A stretch of DNA of 64,000 bases, taken from Eubacteriaceae bacterium (GTDB lineage Bacteria > Bacillota > Clostridia > Lachnospirales > Lachnospiraceae). This document shows, one piece after another, positions 9,766 through 16,737 of the stretch. Positions within the stretch are counted from its first letter, which is position 1. Every line of letters begins with the position of its first letter. The position numbers and the translations under genes were made by a program. A model generated the notes under the pieces. That model saw only the letters and a program-made list of their open reading frames with translations, did not search any database and was not told the origin of the DNA. The DNA lies in contig CABIWJ010000008.1 of the NCBI GenBank assembly GCA_902362455.1, forward strand, positions 1 to 64,000. Direction: 5' to 3'.

Positions 9766-11211
9766 TTATTTTTTGTATGTATTTATAATCCCATCCAATA
9801 ACATCATCATTTCAGCTTTATTCAGACATCCGGTTGAATAAGTTATATATTTATAGAAATTTGTAAAATGATTACATATTTCAACTGACTCTATTATAGA
9901 TAATGCTTTTTCTCTTCGTCCTTCAATATCAATATATCCTATAGAACAGATTTTTTTACCGGACAAAATTGCAATACTTAAATCTGTTGGTATACTGCAC
10001 TTTTTATTATTAAATATTGATAATATTGAATTTTTATTTAAAACGTAATATTTATATATATTTTTTAAAATTTCTAATTTTGTATCTCTGTCGTTATTTT
10101 TCATGTTAAAATTCATTTCATCTACAGAATAATTATTCATAAAATTCAACATTTCAATATCAGCAACCATAATATCACATTTATTCCCCCGGATATTTTT
10201 ATAATACAATTCCAATGTATTTATAAGAAATTCTTTATCTTCACATTCATCTTTTATAACTCTATTAAAAATCTCTTTTGTACAAAATAACTTAACCGGG
10301 AGTTTATTGCTGATATTTATGCATTGGCTGCTATCATTCATACTATTTATAAGAAATTTTTTATAATTATCATTAGCCATTATATTATTAAATCTTTTAC
10401 TTTCATTGTACATCTGGTTAACAGTACTTATAATTGATTCATATGTATCCTGACTTTTGTCTACATCAATTATGCACTTATTCTTTTGCATAAAAAATAT
10501 TTCGATTTCACTTATTATATAGTATGGGGCAAGTTCTGTTTCATATTCTAATTTACACCAATTGTTCTTATCATATGTTGATATTCCGTTTAATGAAAAT
10601 TCATATGCAATTAAATAATTTGCAATTTGTGTAAATTCACTATCGTATTCTTTGTTATATCCCGTATGTATATATACAAGCTTGATATGCTCTCTAACCT
10701 CGCTAATATTAAATGCAAATTTCAGGAAATTCATAACTTCTTTCCAATATACAGGTACATGCACATAAAGCTTAACAAAACGATTATTATTTATTACGTT
10801 ACACATCATTTCATATAGCCTGTCTATAATTGCTCTTTCCTTTATATCATTAGCTTTTATATATTTATAAACTTCTGTTTCTTGAAGCTTTAATTTCTGA
10901 AGATTCTTATGCTCTTTTTCTTCCATTTTCATATGCTTAAATTTCTGCTTAATATATTTAACTATTCTATATTCTTTATTACCTAAATGTTCTTCCCAAA
11001 ATGCTTCATATAGCTCATCTAATTTATATGTTTCAACATAACCTCTTAGATATCCATAAATATTCAAAAACATTTCTAAATTAATTTTTCTGTCTCCAGA
11101 TATAACTTTATTTAACATTGACCTATCACATTCCACAGCTTTTGCCATTCCATATATTGATAAATCGCTTTCATTGACAATCTCTCTCAATACCTCCGAA
11201 AACGTTCTCAT
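9766..11211 (-). CDS. Large HTH-domain protein, probable autoregulator of tad
   Basis: 481 residues from the chosen start. The ATG at 11211 is preferred to an upstream in-frame start at 11232 because GGAGG lies 6 nt before it. Residues 1-60 form an XRE/Cro-like helix-turn-helix (SIYGMAKAVECDRSMLNKVISG). A charged helical linker (~80-110) follows. The remaining ~370 residues are Asn/Lys/Ile/Tyr-rich without a domain I recognise; they may form a sensory or protein-interaction module. The gene has its own terminator, and its promoter is nearly identical to that of the tad operon, so co-regulation is likely. That this protein itself binds the operator is an inference. Confidence 0.75.
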   Translation of the reverse strand: MRTFSEVLREIVNESDLSIYGMAKAVECDRSMLNKVISGDRKINLEMFLNIYGYLRGYVETYKLDELYEAFWEEHLGNKEYRIVKYIKQKFKHMKMEEKEHKNLQKLKLQETEVYKYIKANDIKERAIIDRLYEMMCNVINNNRFVKLYVHVPVYWKEVMNFLKFAFNISEVREHIKLVYIHTGYNKEYDSEFTQIANYLIAYEFSLNGISTYDKNNWCKLEYETELAPYYIISEIEIFFMQKNKCIIDVDKSQDTYESIISTVNQMYNESKRFNNIMANDNYKKFLINSMNDSSQCINISNKLPVKLFCTKEIFNRVIKDECEDKEFLINTLELYYKNIRGNKCDIMVADIEMLNFMNNYSVDEMNFNMKNNDRDTKLEILKNIYKYYVLNKNSILSIFNNKKCSIPTDLSIAILSGKKICSIGYIDIEGRREKALSIIESVEICNHFTNFYKYITYSTGCLNKAEMMMLLDGIINTYKK

Positions 11212-11276
11212 TATTCTCCTCCGTAACCACAATTTCTTATCTTAATGTCTTTATAAACTTCTATATCTCCATTTTT

Positions 11277-11356
11277 TATTTTTATAATAACAAAACCTCC
11301 CTTTTTTTCAATATGTGACACATATGCTTTTTTTACTTTCGGCATGTGTCACATAA
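11277..11356 (-). promoter_or_regulatory. HTH gene promoter with the same operator as tad
   Basis: Minus-strand -35 TTGAAA (11306-11311), 16-bp spacer, -10 TATTAT (11284-11289), start near 11277. ATATGTGACA (11311-11320) and TGTCACATA (11347-11355) are inverted arms. The shared block TTTTCAATATGTGACA, the central T-rich tract and the GTTTTG just before the -10 element all match the tad promoter. Confidence 0.7.
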
Positions 11357-11492
11357 TACTAACTAACATTCTTCACATCATTTATATGACATTTGTAACT
11401 ACACATTTTTTACAACCTTATATACAATATACTATATCAATAACATTATGCAAATTATATATAAAATTGCGCAAATTATATCTGTTAATGAA

Positions 11493-11644
11493 AGTAGTAT
11501 GGAAAATATTGCTGATGCGATTATTTTTCACACAGCTATTTGTTTCGGAGCGAAAGCAAATAGCTTTTATGGCAGATGTGAAATCGCATGTGTGAATTTC
11601 TCATCGCCTCTTCACAGCAAAGTCGCTCAGAAATGAGGATTATT
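11493..11644 (+). repeat. Hairpin-rich intergenic repeat, family A copy 1
   Basis: About 150 bp ending directly at the start codon of the LiaF-like gene; its last bases (CAGAAATGAGGATTATT) supply the Shine-Dalgarno sequence. It contains successive hairpins: TATTGC/GCGATTA, GCTATTTG/CAAATAGC, and an arm pair around GATGTGAAAT/AATTTCTCATC. It matches 37143-37292 (minus) with roughly a dozen differences over 133 bp. The remainder of the gap 11357-11492 is AT-rich with a repeated GCAAATTATAT (about 11450 and 11471) and no gene. Confidence 0.8.
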
Positions 11645-12325
11645 ATGAAAAACAGAAAATCAAGTTTAATATGGGGGCTTATTTTTATAGCTGCCGGAGT
11701 GCTTTATATCTTAAATGCATTTACCTCAATCAAAATTGATATATTTGACTTCTGGCCATTACTTTTTATTCTGCCAAGTATTGCAAGTATGTTTTCAAAA
11801 GGTATACGCATTTCCAATTCACTATTTCTTCTTATTGGGGTATCATTTTTGCTTACTGAATTCAATATAATAAGCGAAAGTACAATGGATAAATTGTTTA
11901 TTCCATGTTGCCTGATTATTATCGGAATCATAATTATTTTCAAGGATAAATTAATTAAAAAAAACATTCCTAAATGGGTAAATGAGAAGAATAATTTTAA
12001 TAAATCTAATTATTACAGTGCTATTTTTTCATCTAATAAAGTTGTGTATCCGCATGATACATTTGAGGGATGTGAAGCTAACAGTATATTCGGCAGTGTA
12101 ATTATTGATTTACGAGATGCCATTATTACTGAGGATACGGTTATAAATTGCTACTGCGTATTTGCAGGAATCGATATTTATATTCCAGATAATGTAAATA
12201 TACGAATATCAGGAACTCCTATCTTCGGTGGAATAACTAATAAGACCAGAGATTACGAGAATATTAATGCACCAACTATCTTCATTAATGCAACCACAAT
12301 GTTCGGAGGTGTTACTATCAAATGA
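11645..12325 (+). CDS. LiaF-like membrane protein
   Basis: 226 residues. The ATG at 11645 follows a GAGG supplied by the upstream repeat. Four hydrophobic helices lie within residues 8-105 (a LiaF/DUF5668-type transmembrane block). A C-terminal beta-rich domain (about 130-226) carries repeats of the type EANSIFGSVIIDLRDA and GTPIFGG, like the LiaF/YvqF C-terminal domain. LiaF proteins repress cell-envelope stress two-component systems in Bacillus. No histidine kinase or response regulator is adjacent here. The stop overlaps the next start (ATGA), so the two genes are translationally coupled. Confidence 0.8.
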   Translation: MKNRKSSLIWGLIFIAAGVLYILNAFTSIKIDIFDFWPLLFILPSIASMFSKGIRISNSLFLLIGVSFLLTEFNIISESTMDKLFIPCCLIIIGIIIIFKDKLIKKNIPKWVNEKNNFNKSNYYSAIFSSNKVVYPHDTFEGCEANSIFGSVIIDLRDAIITEDTVINCYCVFAGIDIYIPDNVNIRISGTPIFGGITNKTRDYENINAPTIFINATTMFGGVTIK

Positions 12326-13092
12326 GATTTTTTGAAAAAACAATTAAATATGTTGCAACCGCTGTAGCTGCTCTGCTGGCTGTGGCGATTGTAGTCAGCA
12401 TCTTAAATGTAGTCCTATTCTTATTCGGAGGTATAGGTGGCAGTGGTGGTAAGCTTACTGATTATTCCGGCTCATATTCAGTCAATGATGTTAAATCTCT
12501 TACATTGGATAATAGCATTGCCAATGTTAATATTGTTACGACAACTGATTCAGAAATTACCGTCGAATGTAAAAATGTATATGAAACTTTTAAATGCTCT
12601 GTTAATTCAAAGGGTGTACTTACCATTGATAATAGTGGCTCAAAACATGGTTTTCTGTCATTTCACAGGAAAAGAAGTGGAAAGATAACTATTTATATTC
12701 CTGAAAAATTTGAAATAAATGTTTTAAACCTGGATTGTGGTGTCGGTAATATTAAGATTCAGGACATATCTATGAAGAAATTAATAATTGATGGCGGTGT
12801 TGGTAATACTAAGTTAACTTCATGCGTTATAGAGAATGGTGATTTTGATATGGGTGTTGGTAATATCAGATTAAATGACTGCATACTTTACGATGCTGAA
12901 ATCGATGGCGGTGTCGGTAATATGGATATTAATATTAATGGTGATATTAATGATTATTCATTTGATGTTGATGGTGGCATAGGTACTGTCCGAATTAATG
13001 GTGAGAAACCGGGAGTTTATTCAGATAATAAAGGAATCTATAAAATTAAATGTGATAGTGGTGTCGGTAACATAAAAATAACGATTGAGTAG
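12322..13092 (+). CDS. DUF4097/LiaG-like envelope protein
   Basis: 256 residues. One N-terminal membrane helix (residues 9-38) ends in a Gly-rich turn (GGIGGSGG). A repetitive beta-structure follows with the recurring motif (D/G)GGVGN(I/M/T) at about 20-residue spacing, typical of DUF4097 right-handed beta-helix or toast-rack-type domains. It overlaps the LiaF-like gene by 4 nt and should act with it at the outer face of the membrane. The stop codon TAG (13090-13092) lies inside the 5' arm of the terminator hairpin. Confidence 0.8.
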   Translation: MRFFEKTIKYVATAVAALLAVAIVVSILNVVLFLFGGIGGSGGKLTDYSGSYSVNDVKSLTLDNSIANVNIVTTTDSEITVECKNVYETFKCSVNSKGVLTIDNSGSKHGFLSFHRKRSGKITIYIPEKFEINVLNLDCGVGNIKIQDISMKKLIIDGGVGNTKLTSCVIENGDFDMGVGNIRLNDCILYDAEIDGGVGNMDININGDINDYSFDVDGGIGTVRINGEKPGVYSDNKGIYKIKCDSGVGNIKITIE

Positions 13093-13115
13093 TTTTTCAC
13101 TACTCAACCGTTTTT
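13085..13115 (+). terminator. Bidirectional terminator between convergent genes
   Basis: TTGAGTAGT (13085-13093) pairs perfectly with ACTACTCAA (13099-13107) over a 5-nt loop, followed by TTTTT at 13111-13115. On the minus strand the same stem could end transcription of the TPR/AAA+ gene, although its T-run is weaker. Confidence 0.85.
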
Positions 13116-13229
13116 ATTTTACTCTTTAATATGCTTTTCTTACTAATTCTTAATCAGTATTCTTAATTCAATAATTTGTCTGATTAACACCCAGTATTTA
13201 TAAGCCATTCTGTCATTTTAAATATAATT

Positions 13230-16200
13230 CTATAAGAAGTCCTGCTCACTTAAAACTCTCATATCATCTTTATTCTTATGAATTCTTCCAAATATTTTAC
13301 CAAGACTAAATCTGTTTGCGTGGGCAATTGCATCATCTATAACTTCCTGAATGTCCTCTATTGATAATACAGGATTACGTCCGCTTATATCATCTAACTT
13401 CGCATATAAAGCTAATTCACCCATTTCATCAATTATATAGAACTGTTCTTCTGCATAATCTTTAGCAATTTTAACCATATCATCAATTTCCATCTCATGA
13501 ATGTCTAATCTGTTAGAGAAGAAACCTTTGAGATCAGGTGAATTGTCAAGCATTCTGTCAATTGCTGCTTTATCATCTTCTAACACGATAAGCATTTCTT
13601 CTGTATAATTCTTCATGGCAATCATTAAATCTATAATCGTGTTAGGCATAAGATTTCCTGCCTGTTCAATGATGAGGTCTGTTCCAAGTATCTGTGTCAT
13701 TGCAAGTGCAACTCCACGTTTGTTAAGTACAGATGCCTTTACTTTTGCTACTTTTCTACCACTTCGGTTTCTTCCACGGTTAGCTGCTTTAATAAGACTA
13801 AGGCCTAGTGTTGTCTTTCCGATTTTCGCTGAACCTGTGATAATAACATTATTTGTCTTAGATGTTCCATCCATAACGAATTTATTAATAAGATTATCGA
13901 GTGTATCAGCTATCTTTTCTTCCATACTGCCTGTTCCTACGAAATCATTGAATAGACTTCTGTATTCTTCAGGAATTCTGTGATTCTTAACTACAAAGTC
14001 TGCAGAAGCTACACTAGATTTATCTGTGGCTTCTTCTGATGTTTCATTTGCATTTTCTGAAACTTCATCTATTGTCTCATCAGCATTTTCTGTGGCTTCT
14101 TCTGACGTTTCATTTGCATTTTCTAAAACTTCATCTATTGTCTCATCAGCATTTTCTGTGGCTTCTTCTGATGTTTCATTTGTATTTTCTTTTAATTCAT
14201 CAGATTCGTTATCATTTGTCTTATCAGCTTCATTATCTTTAAATTCTGCCAGAACCTCTTCTAATGTCATCTGTCCTTCTATCTGATCATCTTCTTCAGG
14301 CTTTGTCATTTCAACTTTTGTTTCAACTTCTTCCTCTGTATTCTCAAATACTGACTTCGGAAGTGACTGATAAATATTCTTGCTTGCATTAAGTATTCTG
14401 TTAATCTCTGCTCTGTCTATTCTCTTAGTTGGCTCATCAATTAAATCATCTTCTATTTCATCTTCATCAGATACAGTCTCTACAGATTTTACCTCTTCTG
14501 TCTCTTCTGAATTTCTTATCTCTTCTATAGGTGCAGATTCTTCATTGACTTTGCTATATTCATCTGACTCTACAATTGTTTCTACTTCCGGGATGTCTTT
14601 AGCTTCTCCAACTGTTTCCGCTTCTGGAATGTCTTTAGCTTCTTCAACTGTTTCCACTTCCGGGATGTCTTTAGCTTCTCCAACTGTTTCTACTTCTGGG
14701 ATGTCTTTAGCTTCTTCAACTGTTTTTACTTCTGGAATACTTTCTGTTTCTTTTATTTCTTCTACATTAACTGTATTTTCTGTAGCTGAATTTTCCTCTG
14801 CTGTCTCAGGAGTATTTTCTGCCTCTATTACATTTTCCGGCTCGTTTATAATTTCAGATTCTTCGACCTCTTCAACTTCTGAAACATTTTCTGATTCCTT
14901 TACATTTTCTGTTGTGTCTGCTGAATCATCATATACATCTTCGTCATCATCATCTAAATAACTGTCATCATCTTCTATTGCCGGAAGAATCTCGTTATTA
15001 TCATCTTCTTCTATTGTCGGGCGAATCTCGTCATTATCATCATCTATCTGCATCTCGAAAGCATTTCTGACTTTCTTCTCATCATTCATAAGTTTTTCCA
15101 TGCTCTTAGCAAGTGCAGCCTGAATGTTTGCTGTATTATATAGATTATTCTCATCAGCTAATCTGATATTGATTTCGTCTATGTCTATTTCAGCAGTCTT
15201 AGTGAGTTCTTCACCAATGTTACTTACTTTACCTTCTTTATCCTTATCAAATTCGAATATTTCAATCATTGAATCTTTCTTTCTTAAGTCGGAATTACCA
15301 CTTAACATATCTTCTGATTCAAGTGATTTGCTTATCTCATCTGCTGTCATTCCCTTGTATTTATCTGATGGAGTGCCTGATGTACCCTTAACCTGTTCAG
15401 CTCTTAATTTTGCTTCCATAACAAGCTGTCTTGCAAGGTCAGCTGCTCTCTGTGCCTCTAAGGCTGCTGCCTCCGCTGCCTTAAGTGCTTCATTTGCGGC
15501 TATCTCTTCGGCCGTAAGCTTTGGTATATTCTTCTCTGCTTCCTCTGCTCTTCTTGCGACCTCTTTAGCTGCGGCATTTGCATTAGCTCTTGCCTCATCT
15601 TCTGCGCTTATCTCATCATCGAGATACTCGTCGTCATCATCACTTATGTTGTCATCTAATAATTCTAAATTATCTTCTAATACCTCTTCATCATCTTTCT
15701 TCTTATTATATTTTGAGGTTTTTCTTTCTTCTTTACCGGCTACAATTGCCTCTGCAAGTGAACGCATTCCTGTGTGGTCTTCACTTTCTGCTTCTTCATC
15801 TTCGTCGGATTCTTCGTTGACTTTACTAACTCTTTCACGACCTAATGCATCCACCTGGTTCCAGTTATCTGCCTGTGTATCGTCTTCTGAATCTTCATCA
15901 TATTCATCTATAGAACCGGCATTAACATTTGGAGCATTTACCTCTAAGTTATCTGATTCACCATTACTTACACTCGTAATGTTCTTTGAATCTTCTGTTG
16001 ATACTATATTAGATGATGCTATATTAGATTTTGCGACATTATCTTTAGCATAACGTTTATTATATTCTGTGAGAACGCCTGTAATTAGCTTCTTAAGTTC
16101 TCTTGCCTTGTCTACATACTTACCATCATTGAACCATAACTCAAGTTCATCACACATAGCAATACACTTATCATCTTCTCCGGCTTCATGATAGAGTTTA

Positions 16201-16646
16201 GCTAATTCATATTGCCATCTCTCATCCATCTCAACTTCTATGTATGCCTCTAAAATCTTAATAAGGACTTCTATATCTTCACCTTTTGCCTTGGCTATTC
16301 GGTATTTCAACAGATATTGTGATACATCTGATGGCGACATCTCTACAAAGTCCTGATAGAACTCATCTGCTTCCACAAAATTCTTCGTTCTGAGTGCTAA
16401 AATAGTCAGCTTATAAGCTAACTGTCTTCCTAATGGTGAACGTTCATATGCAATAAGAAGAACTTCTTTGGCTTTCTCATACTGCTTAGTATTCTCATAA
16501 ATATCTGCTACGCGGTTAATCATAGTGTTGTCTTTAACACGATACCAGTCTATTTCATCGGCAATCTTAGCTGCTGCTTCGAACTCTTTACGTGAATACA
16601 ATTTCTTAATCTGGTCTGATTTAACATTATATTCGTACTTGTCCAA
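13230..16646 (-). CDS. Acidic TPR / AAA+ ATPase fusion protein
   Basis: 1138 residues from a TTG start that has GGAGG 7 nt upstream. Residues 1-190 form TPR-like helical pairs (EFEAAAKIADEIDW, QYEKAKEVLLIAYERSP). Residues about 200-880 are a very acidic, low-complexity region with an Ala/Glu-rich helix near 350-415 and two tandem-repeat arrays. Residues 885-1138 are an AAA+ domain resembling the CbxX/EccA group: Walker A GSAKIGKTT (938-946), Walker-B-like MLIVLEDD, and an Arg in FFSNRLDI that could act as finger. It is the last gene of the minus-strand block, 91 nt after the SMC-like gene. Function unknown; a partner of the SMC complex is possible from position only. Confidence 0.8.
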   Translation of the reverse strand: MDKYEYNVKSDQIKKLYSRKEFEAAAKIADEIDWYRVKDNTMINRVADIYENTKQYEKAKEVLLIAYERSPLGRQLAYKLTILALRTKNFVEADEFYQDFVEMSPSDVSQYLLKYRIAKAKGEDIEVLIKILEAYIEVEMDERWQYELAKLYHEAGEDDKCIAMCDELELWFNDGKYVDKARELKKLITGVLTEYNKRYAKDNVAKSNIASSNIVSTEDSKNITSVSNGESDNLEVNAPNVNAGSIDEYDEDSEDDTQADNWNQVDALGRERVSKVNEESDEDEEAESEDHTGMRSLAEAIVAGKEERKTSKYNKKKDDEEVLEDNLELLDDNISDDDDEYLDDEISAEDEARANANAAAKEVARRAEEAEKNIPKLTAEEIAANEALKAAEAAALEAQRAADLARQLVMEAKLRAEQVKGTSGTPSDKYKGMTADEISKSLESEDMLSGNSDLRKKDSMIEIFEFDKDKEGKVSNIGEELTKTAEIDIDEINIRLADENNLYNTANIQAALAKSMEKLMNDEKKVRNAFEMQIDDDNDEIRPTIEEDDNNEILPAIEDDDSYLDDDDEDVYDDSADTTENVKESENVSEVEEVEESEIINEPENVIEAENTPETAEENSATENTVNVEEIKETESIPEVKTVEEAKDIPEVETVGEAKDIPEVETVEEAKDIPEAETVGEAKDIPEVETIVESDEYSKVNEESAPIEEIRNSEETEEVKSVETVSDEDEIEDDLIDEPTKRIDRAEINRILNASKNIYQSLPKSVFENTEEEVETKVEMTKPEEDDQIEGQMTLEEVLAEFKDNEADKTNDNESDELKENTNETSEEATENADETIDEVLENANETSEEATENADETIDEVSENANETSEEATDKSSVASADFVVKNHRIPEEYRSLFNDFVGTGSMEEKIADTLDNLINKFVMDGTSKTNNVIITGSAKIGKTTLGLSLIKAANRGRNRSGRKVAKVKASVLNKRGVALAMTQILGTDLIIEQAGNLMPNTIIDLMIAMKNYTEEMLIVLEDDKAAIDRMLDNSPDLKGFFSNRLDIHEMEIDDMVKIAKDYAEEQFYIIDEMGELALYAKLDDISGRNPVLSIEDIQEVIDDAIAHANRFSLGKIFGRIHKNKDDMRVLSEQDFL
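14026..14190. repeat. 66-bp in-frame tandem repeat, about 2.5 copies
   Basis: Unit starts at 14026, 14092 and 14158 (exact 66-bp period) within the acidic protein gene. Each unit encodes 22 residues of the type ENADETIDEV plus ENANETSEEA. Copies differ at only a few bases, so the duplication is recent or kept homogeneous. Confidence 0.85.
14575..14725. repeat. 36-bp in-frame tandem repeat, about 4 copies
   Basis: Encodes four copies of a 12-residue unit EAKDIPEVETVG/E in the acidic linker of the TPR/AAA+ protein. Alternation of G and E at the last position suggests duplication of a two-unit block. Confidence 0.8.
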
Positions 16647-16737
16647 CTCTATACCTCCGTCTTTATTTATCTATTTTAAGATATATTAATCTATAATTTT
16701 ACATATGTTTTAAGTGTATCACACACATTCTCTATTG

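Noticed and set aside
11344..11636. Two overlapping small plus-strand frames upstream of the LiaF-like gene
   Set aside because: They run through an AT-rich promoter region and repeat A; the closely related repeat at 37143-37292 does not keep the frame open.
13985..14730. Periodic repeats considered as a CRISPR array
   Set aside because: Units are in-frame, contiguous and coding, without unique spacers; no cas genes are in the window.
14380..14961. Plus-strand Ser/Thr repeat frame resembling a surface adhesin
   Set aside because: The repeats come from the 36-bp tandem array read on the wrong strand; the minus-strand frame carries an AAA+ domain and a good start.
15124..16053. Long plus-strand Ser-rich reading frame (309 codons) opposite the acidic protein gene
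   Set aside because: It is the mirror of Glu/Asp/Ala-rich codons on the minus strand; no SD, and low-complexity Ser/Leu composition typical of antisense shadows.
13230..16646. Type VII secretion locus inferred from the EccA-like AAA+ domain
   Set aside because: No EccB-E, EssC or WXG100 genes are nearby; the similarity is limited to the general CbxX/AAA+ fold.
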